A stretch of DNA of 6,301 bases from Bacillota bacterium (GTDB lineage: Bacteria; Bacillota; Desulfotomaculia; Desulfotomaculales; Desulfallaceae): assembly GCA_009781965.1 (NCBI GenBank), contig WQUS01000113.1, forward strand, positions 1 through 6,301. The letters are read 5' to 3'. This document shows, one piece after another, positions 1 to 5,970 of this stretch. Under the pieces are notes generated by a model, which was given only the letters and a program-made list of their open reading frames with translations, was not told where the DNA came from and did not search any database. Positions within the stretch are counted from its first letter, which is position 1, and each line of letters starts with the position of its first letter. Position numbers and translations under genes: made by a program.

Positions 1-552
1 GAACTGGGCAACTACCTTTGACTCGCCAGGGGCAACCATAAGATAACTTGATGCGTTATTTGCTGAAAGCTGTGCGGCGATTATTCTTTTGTTAGCATCA
101 TTTGAAACCACTGGTATAGATAACGTATTAAAGCCTGAAACCGGTGCGTAGAAATATTTACGGAATGAGGCTTCAGTCGTAACGCTTGGACCCGTGTACA
201 TCCGGCTTGGGTCAAATTGGCTTGGCGGATTCGTCGGATCGTATGCATATGGCGTAACCTTATCAGTAAAAGAAAGATCCAAACCAAGGGTGGCTACGAC
301 AACTTCTTGAGCACCTGCCCCTGTTGAATTGTTTTGAATCACTACTGACGCTGTAATAAGCTTGGTAACAGGATTCTGCTCAAGTATAGTGACATACTTG
401 GTGTTTGTATCGGCAAGCATTGCCCCATCTGTAGCTATTAATGGAAAAGTTCCTGGTGTTCCCGCGGCAAATACTGTAAGTAGACTGGGAAACATCATGA
501 TGACCGTCAGTACCAGCGCAAACAATTTTTTGCTGATTTTGTTAAATCTCAT
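1..552 (-). CDS. Secreted protein, N-terminal part, cut by the window edge
   Basis: An open frame of 184 residues starts with ATG at 550-552 and runs off the left edge without a stop. GGAGGT lies six bases upstream of the ATG, which fixes the start. The N terminus is a typical signal peptide: basic residues (MRFNKISKK), a hydrophobic run (LFALVLTVIMMFPSLLTVF) and a likely cut after about residue 30 (FAA). The exported part alternates beta-strand-like stretches with Pro/Asn/Ser turns, for example VTKLITASVVIQNNS, LGLDLSFTDKVTPYAYDP and VAPGESKVVAQF. It has no cysteines and no transmembrane segment after the signal. Strand order and spacing faintly recall cohesin or carbohydrate-binding beta-sandwiches, but I see no diagnostic motif, so the fold is inference. 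It lies 84 bp downstream of the VWA-dockerin gene and is probably the third gene of the operon. Its C terminus, which would show any dockerin or anchor, is outside the window. Confidence 0.85.
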   Translation of the reverse strand, partial: MRFNKISKKLFALVLTVIMMFPSLLTVFAAGTPGTFPLIATDGAMLADTNTKYVTILEQNPVTKLITASVVIQNNSTGAGAQEVVVATLGLDLSFTDKVTPYAYDPTNPPSQFDPSRMYTGPSVTTEASFRKYFYAPVSGFNTLSIPVVSNDANKRIIAAQLSANNASSYLMVAPGESKVVAQF

Positions 553-558
553 TAAAAT

Positions 559-564
559 ACCTCC
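559..564 (-). promoter_or_regulatory. Ribosome binding site of the truncated secreted protein gene
   Basis: GGAGGT on the minus strand, six bases before the ATG at 550-552. It is the only strong site nearby and decides the start. Confidence 0.85.
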
Positions 565-572
565 ATTTAAAC

Positions 573-601
573 ATTAGTCTGATGACTCAATTAAGTTTCA
601 A
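573..601 (-). promoter_or_regulatory. Possible weak promoter for the truncated gene
   Basis: Minus strand TTGAAA (596-601), a 17-bp spacer and ACTAAT (573-578) lie just before the ribosome binding site in the 84-bp gap. The -10 match is only 4 of 6. It would give a very short leader. Read-through from the upstream dockerin genes is at least as likely, since no terminator separates them. Confidence 0.25.
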
Positions 602-636
602 TTATTTTTGCAGTGTTTTAGAGCAGAGCGGTAAAA

Positions 637-2886
637 CTACGACCACGGGTCAACATTCTCCGCGCCTGGGTAGTCCAAAATATTCTTGCTTAAGTTTGCG
701 AGCACAATCGAAACATCAAGGCCGCTGATATACCCATCCGCGTTTATGTCATATGCCGGATTATAGTAAGGGCTCAACGCGTCAATGCCTAAACTTCCCA
801 TAACCGCACTTAAATCAAGGCCTACTACCTCGTTACTGTCGTCTACATCGCCCCCCCAGAGGTTAAATTCTGTCTCACCACCCGGAGGCGTAAGCTTAAC
901 CACCGCAGGGTCACTGGGCGATACCGTGACAGGCATACATCGCGTCAGATAACCAGGTTTCTTAATATACAGCAGATAGTCGCCAAAGGGGACATCTTCG
1001 ATAGTAAAGCTCCCGATATCTCCGGTTCCCGACCACACCGCAACGGTGCTCAGCTCGGGGGGGGCAGGCGTCAGGAATGTGGTTCTTAGTTCAACAACAA
1101 TCTCATGTTTTTTCAGGAATTCATCACCCAAGCCAAGGTCGTCCGTAGCTATCGGGTACACAAGCCCGGTGATTGTTCTGCCCTGCCGGGGGTTGTTGAA
1201 GTTAAAACCGTTGCTTATGACATTATTCTGACTGTCCTTAATGCTTACCTCGCCATACGCGACAGTAACCGTGAGAGTTTCAGGGCTCTGGCGGTAATAG
1301 AGCTTTAGAGCATCGGGCATGGAAACTTCAGAAAGCATATACGTGTGGCCCGATGGAATACTTGCGAAGCTTACCGCGCCGGTACCGGCCGCCGAATAGG
1401 CTGAATATACATTGCCGGTTTTACCAGGGGTCTGATTCGCGAGACTAAACCCACAGCCGGCGAGTTTAACGCTATTGTCTCCCACTTTGGTAAAGTCAAG
1501 GTTGCCAACGTAGCCCTTAACCGATGGCACAGCGAAGTTTGCGGTCATTACATCGCTCGATATCTTATCATCGACAACCATAACATAAGTCAAATCGGTT
1601 TTGCCGTTTGTAGGATAAGATATACCGGGCGTAAAGGTGCTCATCGTCGTGTCCAGTTTAATGCGGTAAGTATAGGTGTAGGTATAAACGTTGTTAATGA
1701 AAGAATTTGGGATAGCCTGCTTTATATCCCACGTAAGCGTATTATCTTCAAACTTTAAAAGGCCGGTACTGATATCGTTTGGAGAAATAACTTGCGCAAA
1801 TTCCATGTTGGTTCCCATAGGATCGGTGACGATCCACGCTTTTGCCCAGCTCTCAATACGTTTTGATATAGCGGCGAAAACGGCATTAAGGTCGCTTGCG
1901 TTAGCCGCGGCATACGTAAATGACGAGTTGGTTGAGATGGAGTTTTTCAACCAGTCGGTGGGAGCAGCCGCGCCAAAAGCAATGGCGTAAAAATAGGCGT
2001 CGTATTTGGGATAGGTTTTTAAACACACAACAAAAGACGTCTGATTTTTAACGCTGTCCGCCATGGCGGCGGTATATGTCTTGACGTTATTGAGGCCGAT
2101 AGGATTATTCATCTGCAGCGGGCCCCCATAAATCTTTGTACCCGCGGTAAAGTCCACGACATTAGAAGTGTGGACGGCGCCGCTTGTTTGTGCAGCCCAT
2201 GTGTTGGCCTCACCGTCGGAAAACAAGATCACGGAGCGGTTTTCGATGAGATTGCCATCTGTTCCGCTTGGAAGCGCCTCTGTGCGGAGCAGATTGCGGG
2301 CCAATTGAATACCGCCCTCCATGTTTGTGTTCTCGATTGGATTGAGCGCGCTAATTTTAGCCTTCATATCGGTCAGATTCTGAGGATTGGTTACGTCGGT
2401 CCATCCCATAACAATCTGGGCATCTGTCGAGAAAGTTACCAGCGCGACGTAGCGTTTGGAATCTCCTGCCTCTCCGACAAAGCTGTCCAGAAAGTTATTC
2501 GCGGACGATATCAATGCCGGCATATAGTTCGTCATGGACTGCGATATGTCGAGCACGAGTACAACAGCCGCGTCGCTGGAAACCTTAACTTTTGAAATGT
2601 CCACCGAAGTCTTGACATCCAATGTCACTAGAAATTCGTTTTCATTTTCAGTTCCTTGAATCGTCTTTCCGACCGAGACAACGGCGTTGCTTCCCAAGAC
2701 GGGCGACGCCGTAACCTCTGTGCCGGTTGTACTGTAGTACCTTGTTTGTCCCTGGTTTGTGATCTGAACCTGAGAAGAGGCAGGCCCAGCCGCCAGGGCA
2801 GTAACCCCCAGCAGATTACCCGGCTGCATTCCAAAGCCCATAAGTAATACCAATAGAATCGCGATAGGCTTTATTACATTTTTCAT
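637..2886 (-). CDS. Secreted VWA / Cna-B-like adhesin with C-terminal dockerin
   Basis: The protein has 749 residues. The start at 2886 is chosen because AAGGGGG lies seven bases upstream and the signal peptide begins there; the in-frame ATG at 2943 would add 19 non-signal-like residues and has no ribosome site. Signal peptide: about 1-33. VWA domain: about 106-345 with a complete metal-ion site, D113-I-S-Q-S117, T187 and D224. Residues about 346-460 form a beta-rich linker domain. A SpaA/Cna-B-like domain covers about 460-566, with K467 (LDFTK), E520 (YMLSE) and N562/N564 (FNFNN) placed as in domains that form internal Lys-Asn isopeptide bonds. A transthyretin-like module (570-668) and a dockerin (about 678-735; loops 680-691 and 713-724) follow. 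The layout resembles Gram-positive pilus-tip adhesins, but a dockerin replaces the LPXTG anchor. A role in metal-dependent adhesion on the cell surface or on a cellulosome-like complex is inferred. Confidence 0.9.
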   Translation of the reverse strand: MKNVIKPIAILLVLLMGFGMQPGNLLGVTALAAGPASSQVQITNQGQTRYYSTTGTEVTASPVLGSNAVVSVGKTIQGTENENEFLVTLDVKTSVDISKVKVSSDAAVVLVLDISQSMTNYMPALISSANNFLDSFVGEAGDSKRYVALVTFSTDAQIVMGWTDVTNPQNLTDMKAKISALNPIENTNMEGGIQLARNLLRTEALPSGTDGNLIENRSVILFSDGEANTWAAQTSGAVHTSNVVDFTAGTKIYGGPLQMNNPIGLNNVKTYTAAMADSVKNQTSFVVCLKTYPKYDAYFYAIAFGAAAPTDWLKNSISTNSSFTYAAANASDLNAVFAAISKRIESWAKAWIVTDPMGTNMEFAQVISPNDISTGLLKFEDNTLTWDIKQAIPNSFINNVYTYTYTYRIKLDTTMSTFTPGISYPTNGKTDLTYVMVVDDKISSDVMTANFAVPSVKGYVGNLDFTKVGDNSVKLAGCGFSLANQTPGKTGNVYSAYSAAGTGAVSFASIPSGHTYMLSEVSMPDALKLYYRQSPETLTVTVAYGEVSIKDSQNNVISNGFNFNNPRQGRTITGLVYPIATDDLGLGDEFLKKHEIVVELRTTFLTPAPPELSTVAVWSGTGDIGSFTIEDVPFGDYLLYIKKPGYLTRCMPVTVSPSDPAVVKLTPPGGETEFNLWGGDVDDSNEVVGLDLSAVMGSLGIDALSPYYNPAYDINADGYISGLDVSIVLANLSKNILDYPGAENVDPWS
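640..1179 (-). repeat. Shared X-module plus dockerin, copy 1
   Basis: These bases encode residues 570-749 of the VWA protein, from RTITGLVYP to the last residue. The stretch aligns end to end with residues 540-721 of the GLUG protein, with about 63% identity counted by eye and a two-residue gap between the dockerin repeats. The first 100 residues have the G-x-V ... VPxGxYLLxIxxPGYL pattern of carboxypeptidase-regulatory-like sandwiches. The rest is a dockerin whose loops are DVDDSNEVVGLD (weaker, Ser at loop position 5) and DINADGYISGLD (canonical). Loop positions 10-11 are Gly-Leu in both. Confidence 0.9.
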
Positions 2887-2893
2887 GTGATTT

Positions 2894-2900
2894 CCCCCTT
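2894..2900 (-). promoter_or_regulatory. Ribosome binding site of the VWA-dockerin gene
   Basis: AAGGGGG on the minus strand ends seven bases before the ATG at 2884-2886. It supports this start over the in-frame ATG at 2941-2943, which has only A-rich sequence before it. Confidence 0.8.
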
Positions 2901-2901
2901 T

Positions 2902-2916
2902 CCCTCCTAAGGAGGG
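2902..2916 (-). promoter_or_regulatory. Small CCCTCC/GGAGGG hairpin just before the ribosome site
   Basis: The mRNA would read CCCTCC, TTA, GGAGGG and then AAAGGGGG. CCCTCC can pair with GGAGGG in a six-bp stem with a three-base loop, or alternatively with the G-run of the ribosome site. This suggests control of translation initiation. No T-run follows, so it is not a terminator. Confidence 0.4.
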
Positions 2917-3017
2917 CAGTGCCAGTTTACCTACACTGTGCATTTTCTATTTAGGCGCGATTCTTTATTTTTATATCCTCCTTTCATACTGTAAACCCGC
3001 TAAACAAAGAGGTTGAA

Positions 3018-5183
3018 TTACTGATACGGGTCAACGTTCTCCGCGCCTGGGTACTGTAAAACAGTTTTATCTAAGTTATCGGTTGCTATCGTCATATCAA
3101 GATCATTGATGAACCCATCGGCATTGAAGTCACACGACGGATTGTAATCGGGGCTTTGGGCATTAATTTGCAAATCAATTGAGTGTAAAACAATTGAAAG
3201 ATCAAGACCATTTACTTCCCAATCAGCATTTACATCGCCCGCCCACAGTTCAAACGCCGTTGCGCCATTGGGCGGCGCAAGTGCTACCGTCTTAGGGTCG
3301 TTCGCCGATATTGTTACAGGCATGCACCTTGTCAGATAGCCCGGCCTCTTAATATATAGTAGATACTCACCATAAGGAACATTTGTAATGGTGAACATTC
3401 CCATATCTTCCGTTCCGGTCCAAACCGCTTGTGTGCTCAGCCCGGCCGGCGCGGGTGTTTGAAATGTTGCTCTTAATTCAACAGTGATATCATGTTTATG
3501 CAGGAAATCTTCTCCTAGACCACGATCATCGGTAACCATTGGATATACAAATCCGGTCACTGTCCTTGTTTCATGACCAGGCATCCAAACAAAGTATGGG
3601 TAGGTCTTGTTTTCCTCTATGCCCCAGATCGTGTCAAAATTCCATCCAACGAAAGTTGCCTGCTTCATCATGGTGGCTGTATCTTTGCCTTGCGGCAGTG
3701 AGTTGCCTCCGATGTTAATTGGTTTGACTGAAGTACCATAGGCTTGCAAGCCTGCATTCTTAGTGCTGTCATAATAGTTTGTTCCATTAAACTTTACAGT
3801 GGTCATGCCCGAAAATGCGCCCTGCTCCAATTTACCCGAGCCAGACACGGTTCCAGAGGAATAGCAGTTTTCAGCGTAGTTATACGGCGCGCTTGTACCG
3901 TACGCGGCGGAGAAATAACCTACAAGGCCGCCAGTACCAGTCGTTCCGCTCACATTGCCCTGCGCGTAGCAGTTTTTAATCGTTCCGCGGTTGACTTCAC
4001 CCACCAAGCCGCCTACGCAATAAGCGTTGGCAGAAACGTTGCCGTAAGCGCAACACTCCTCAATGGATGAGTTGTCATAAAGATCGCCAAGCAACCCGCC
4101 CGCGTAGCACACATCGGACCGGACATCGCCAAAAGCGTAGCACCTGAACATACTGGATCCCTTAGCTCCATACAACACCGCCGCAAATCCGCCAACATAA
4201 GAACCCTTGGCGTATACAGTACCGGTAGCGTGGCTATACTCAACACGGGAACCTTCGTATATCGCTCCTGCAAAGCCGCCCGCATACGCGAGCTTTGCGG
4301 ATACATTGCCTGTCGCATAAGAATTTGAGATGGTTGAAGCCCCATATAAAGCGCCTATAAATCCACCTGGATAAGAACCGTCGGCCGAAGCGGAACCCGT
4401 TGCATAACAATCCGCTATGGTCGAAACCCCATAGGCAACCCCCGCAAAACCTGCTACATATGAAAACCCTGAACAATTAATGTTCTCAACGCTGGATGAT
4501 CTAATTTGAGACTGATATACAACGCCAACCAAACCGGCTATGTAGTTTGCTGAACCAGAAATAGGGCTTCCATTTTGACTTTCAGTTTCTTTACAGTTGT
4601 CAATCACTTTACAGCCGTCAATTATTTTGCAGCTGTCAATCACTTTACTGCCTGCAGTCACAGTATCTTGACTTCCAATTGCTTTACAGTTTTCAATCAC
4701 AGTTCCATTGTAAGCATTTCCCGCCAAGGCGCCCTTACGTTCCCCCGCGCCGGTTATGCCTGACGCAGAAAGCTCAATGGTAAGGTTTTTAATTGTCGCC
4801 TTGTTAAGCCAAGAAAATAGACCTTGGTTACTACCCCGATCCTTGCTCCATAAGCCCTTGATTGTATACCCATTGCCGTCAAATGTTCCGCTAAACCCTG
4901 CGGCCAATGATGAACCTATCCCGTTCCATCCATTTGTCGCCGTCCAAGTTGACTTTGTATAGGCGTATTGCGATAGGTCAATGTCCGCCCCTAATCTGTA
5001 TTTTCCGGAAAGATTGTTCCGCACCACTGTATCTAAATCCGTAGCAGTTTTGATAATCGTATACCCATCCGGATCCGTCGCGGCTTGCGCAACAACACCA
5101 AACAGATTCTCAGTGGCCATTATTCCAAACACCAGGGAAAACGCAAGTAAATACGCCAGGGTTCTCTTAACTGTTTTTCGCAA
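3018..5183 (-). CDS. Secreted GLUG-repeat beta-helix protein with C-terminal dockerin
   Basis: The protein has 721 residues and starts at TTG (5181-5183); GGGAGG ends eight bases upstream, and the next in-frame Met (residue 22) falls inside the signal peptide. Signal peptide: about 1-36, ending VVAQAA. Residues 95-110 (SGTFDGNGYTIKGL) and 120-140 form the entry rungs common in GLUG proteins. About seven GLUG-type repeats of 27-31 residues cover about 214-450, with pattern xGGhhGxhYxxSxhxxCYAxGxV. A rung of three hexapeptides (KVIDSC, KIIDGC, KVIDNC) sits at 180-197. Residues 503-533 (ATMMKQATFVGWNFDTIWGI...TYPYFVW) are the usual end of GLUG arrays. Then come the shared transthyretin-like module (540-638) and a dockerin with canonical loops DVNADWEVNGLD (650-661) and DFNADGFINDLD (685-696). 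It has no enzymatic motif; a surface stalk or adhesin held by a cohesin is inferred. It is the first gene after the promoter at 5480-5508. Confidence 0.92.
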   Translation of the reverse strand: MRKTVKRTLAYLLAFSLVFGIMATENLFGVVAQAATDPDGYTIIKTATDLDTVVRNNLSGKYRLGADIDLSQYAYTKSTWTATNGWNGIGSSLAAGFSGTFDGNGYTIKGLWSKDRGSNQGLFSWLNKATIKNLTIELSASGITGAGERKGALAGNAYNGTVIENCKAIGSQDTVTAGSKVIDSCKIIDGCKVIDNCKETESQNGSPISGSANYIAGLVGVVYQSQIRSSSVENINCSGFSYVAGFAGVAYGVSTIADCYATGSASADGSYPGGFIGALYGASTISNSYATGNVSAKLAYAGGFAGAIYEGSRVEYSHATGTVYAKGSYVGGFAAVLYGAKGSSMFRCYAFGDVRSDVCYAGGLLGDLYDNSSIEECCAYGNVSANAYCVGGLVGEVNRGTIKNCYAQGNVSGTTGTGGLVGYFSAAYGTSAPYNYAENCYSSGTVSGSGKLEQGAFSGMTTVKFNGTNYYDSTKNAGLQAYGTSVKPINIGGNSLPQGKDTATMMKQATFVGWNFDTIWGIEENKTYPYFVWMPGHETRTVTGFVYPMVTDDRGLGEDFLHKHDITVELRATFQTPAPAGLSTQAVWTGTEDMGMFTITNVPYGEYLLYIKRPGYLTRCMPVTISANDPKTVALAPPNGATAFELWAGDVNADWEVNGLDLSIVLHSIDLQINAQSPDYNPSCDFNADGFINDLDMTIATDNLDKTVLQYPGAENVDPYQ
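3021..3566 (-). repeat. Shared X-module plus dockerin, copy 2
   Basis: These bases encode residues 540-721 of the GLUG protein. They are paralogous to the C-terminal module at 640-1179. Both dockerin loops here are canonical. Loop positions 10-11 are Gly-Leu and Asp-Leu, close to the Gly-Leu pair of the other copy, which suggests the two proteins bind the same cohesin type. Confidence 0.9.
4591..4644. repeat. 18-bp tandem repeat, three copies, inside the GLUG gene
   Basis: Copies lie at 4591-4608, 4609-4626 and 4627-4644 on the plus strand (first copy TTACAGTTGTCAATCACT), with a few substitutions between them. They encode the hexapeptides KVIDNC, KIIDGC and KVIDSC. The unit is a multiple of three, so gain or loss of copies keeps the frame. 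Confidence 0.85.
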
Positions 5184-5298
5184 GATATTTGCCTCCCTTT
5201 GTATAAATATTATGTTTTTCTATATATTCGGTGAAAATAATCTGCCGAATATATACCAAGCCATTTTTTATGTCTCTCTCCAGTCCTTTTTTTGTCAT
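5167..5298 (-). CDS. Possible 43-residue upstream ORF overlapping the GLUG gene start
   Basis: ATG at 5296-5298 opens a frame MTKKGLERDIKNGLVYIRQI..., which ends at TAA 5167-5169. It overlaps the first 17 bases of the GLUG gene in another frame and contains that gene's ribosome site. The peptide is basic and Ile/Tyr-rich. The ATG has no good ribosome site. The same frame extends upstream, through one TAG, to a TTG (5338-5340) that does have one. It could be a coupling or leader peptide, a broken small gene, or chance in AT-rich DNA. I do not recognise the sequence. The 26-bp inverted-repeat arm lies within it (reads RQIIFTEYI). Confidence 0.3.
   Translation of the reverse strand: MTKKGLERDIKNGLVYIRQIIFTEYIEKHNIYTKGGKYLAKNS
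5192..5197 (-). promoter_or_regulatory. Ribosome binding site fixing the TTG start of the GLUG gene
   Basis: GGGAGG (AAAGGGAGG when extended) lies eight bases before TTG at 5181-5183 on the minus strand. It is followed directly by MRKTVKRT, the basic head of a signal peptide. The site lies inside a short upstream frame that overlaps the start codon. Confidence 0.85.
5221..5246 (+). repeat. Left arm of a perfect 26-bp inverted repeat
   Basis: The arm begins TATATATTCGGTGAAAATAA and ends TCTGCC. Its exact reverse complement is at 5870-5895, and the match stops sharply at both ends. A 26-bp exact match within a window this size is not expected by chance. This arm is in the 5' leader, 38 bp before the TTG start of the GLUG gene. 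The intervening 623 bp contain the promoter, as in invertible promoter cassettes. A shared dispersed repeat is the alternative. Confidence 0.9.
5221..5255. promoter_or_regulatory. Hairpin in the leader, overlapping the left arm
   Basis: TATATATTCGG (5221-5231) pairs with CCGAATATATA (5245-5255) around a 13-base loop. It lies 38 bases upstream of the GLUG start and could act in the mRNA leader or as a paired recombinase or operator site. The right arm at 5870-5895 lacks the second half of this palindrome. Confidence 0.5.
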
Positions 5299-5310
5299 TT
5301 TTCTTAAGTG

Positions 5311-5340
5311 CTAAGGGGGATATATTATTCTCGTTTTCAA
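5311..5340 (-). CDS. Possible nine-residue leader peptide with a strong ribosome site
   Basis: AGGAGGT at 5347-5353 lies six bases before TTG (5338-5340) on the minus strand. The frame reads MKTRIIYPP and stops at TAG (5311-5313). Four codons later, in the same frame, comes the ATG of the 43-residue frame, so the two look like one small gene split by an amber codon, or a leader allowing re-initiation. The ribosome site is real-looking; the product is uncertain. Confidence 0.3.
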   Translation of the reverse strand: MKTRIIYPP

Positions 5341-5479
5341 ACCAGCACCTCCTCAGGCTTTTCTTCAATCAGGTTTTTCAGATAATATATCAATAAATAA
5401 CCATGATTATCTTGCCAATGGATTCTCGACCAATAATTACTATATGTATGTTTTTATAGCAGACTAATAGTCATATATA

Positions 5480-5508
5480 TTTATAATGCCATATACGAAA
5501 AATGTCAA
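5480..5508 (-). promoter_or_regulatory. Sigma-A type promoter facing the dockerin operon
   Basis: On the minus strand TTGACA (5503-5508) is a perfect -35 box, followed by a 17-bp spacer and TATAAA (5480-5485), five of six matches to the -10 box. It points left, toward the GLUG gene, and has no other gene to serve. It lies between the arms of the 26-bp inverted repeat. Confidence 0.75.
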
Positions 5509-5554
5509 CTAAAAAAAATCAAATCCTTTCCATTTGTGTATTTTGTATATGGCA
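5487..5554. promoter_or_regulatory. Inverted repeat straddling the -35 box, possible operator
   Basis: TGCCATATAC (5487-5496) and GTATATGGCA (5545-5554) are exact inverted copies, 48 bp apart. One half lies in the promoter spacer and the other upstream of the -35 box. Binding by a dimeric or looping regulator would fit, but no regulator is encoded here. Confidence 0.35.
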
Positions 5555-5562
5555 AGTCAACG

Positions 5563-5616
5563 TAAGATAATCAAATATGGAAGTAAGCTTGCTCTCTTCC
5601 ATATTTGATTATCTTA
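5563..5616. repeat. Perfect 21-bp palindrome with 12-base loop
   Basis: Arms 5563-5583 and 5596-5616 are exact reverse complements, starting TAAGATAATC and ending GATTATCTTA, around a loop containing AAGCTT. No T-run follows on either strand, so it is not a standard terminator. It stands 55 bp behind the -35 box and abuts the GC-richer repeat unit beginning near 5614. It may be an operator, a recombination site or the end of a mobile element. Confidence 0.9.
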
Positions 5617-5970
5617 GCGCCTGTCTAACATCTCACTTTCACCGGATTTGCGAGCGGTTTTTCGCCAAGCTAGACGCGGCGGCAAAGGCATAATTTACAA
5701 TTAGCGTTTTGTACTAATTGCCTATATGCTCGGCAGAAAATAACGACCAGACGGAGGGAAGACTTTTGCCAGAGACGCAGTGTGCCGGCGGTACACGTTT
5801 TACGCCCGAATGGGCGCAAGCGAATGAAGGAAATCCCAGAGGGCAAAGGTAGCTTTGACCGATAAACTTGGCAGATTATTTTCACCGAATATATAACGCC
5901 TAACCAGATAGCGTTAGACATTAAATTCATAAAAAAACCTTTTTTTGCGGATACTACTTTCACTGCACCA
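5614..5970. repeat. GC-richer non-coding unit 1, probable dispersed or mobile repeat
   Basis: The unit starts with TTAGCGCCTGTCTAACATCTC, matched by the first 21 bp of the next unit with two mismatches. TGTCTAAC (5622-5629) has an inverted copy GTTAGACA (5913-5920), so an element of about 300 bp with short terminal repeats is possible. The base composition differs from the AT-rich DNA to the left. Open frames in it (for example 5670-5963, minus) lack ribosome sites and recognisable domains. I infer a decayed mobile or dispersed element; the family is not known to me. Confidence 0.45.
5870..5895 (-). repeat. Right arm of the perfect 26-bp inverted repeat
   Basis: This is the reverse complement of 5221-5246. 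It sits near the right end of the first GC-richer repeat unit (5614-5970), not at that unit's boundary. Confidence 0.9.

Larger units (their letters stand above)
2887..3017 (-). other. 131-bp gap between the two dockerin genes
   Basis: There is no hairpin-plus-T-run terminator and no good promoter. The best -35-like match, TTTACA at 2990-2995, lacks a -10 at correct spacing. A strong AAAGGAGG (2977-2984) is present but no ATG, GTG or TTG follows at usable distance, so it looks like a stranded ribosome site. The gap fits two genes on one transcript. Confidence 0.5.
5184..5479 (-). promoter_or_regulatory. Long AT-rich leader of the GLUG/VWA dockerin operon
   Basis: From the predicted start of transcription just left of the -10 box to the TTG start is about 290 bases. 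The stretch contains a ribosome site with a nine-residue frame, a 43-residue frame overlapping the gene, and the 5221-5255 hairpin. No riboswitch class was recognised. Such a long leader suggests control after initiation, unless a second promoter lies nearer the gene; a weak candidate is TTTCAC, 16 bp, CATAAT around 5205-5235. Confidence 0.45.

Noticed and set aside
637..700. C-terminal LPXTG or membrane anchor on the dockerin proteins
   Set aside because: The C termini read YPGAENVDPWS and YPGAENVDPYQ, with no LPXTG, no hydrophobic segment and no basic tail.
2170..2595. 141-residue plus-strand frame
   Set aside because: It lies wholly antisense to the VWA domain, whose metal-site motifs and signal peptide make the minus-strand gene certain.
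2887..2943. Longer start for the VWA gene at ATG 2941-2943
   Set aside because: The 19 added residues would precede a good signal peptide, and no ribosome site stands before that ATG, whereas AAGGGGG precedes the ATG at 2886.
2936..2992. 18-codon frame MKGGYKNKES... in the gap between the dockerin genes
   Set aside because: There is no ribosome site before its ATG; the AAAGGAGG at 2977-2984 lies inside it. It is too short to support.
5221..5895. CRISPR array or integrated phage attachment sites
   Set aside because: There are only two copies, in inverted orientation, with no spacers; no integrase or phage gene is present in the window.
5926..5950. A-run/CC/T-run near 5931-5946 as a terminator
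   Set aside because: The pairing is only A-T with a two-base loop and no GC stem, and no gene ends there.
5670..5963. 97-residue open frame on the minus strand
   Set aside because: It has no ribosome site, lies in repeat-like DNA, has no recognisable domain, and its Cys/Arg-rich composition looks like a chance frame.
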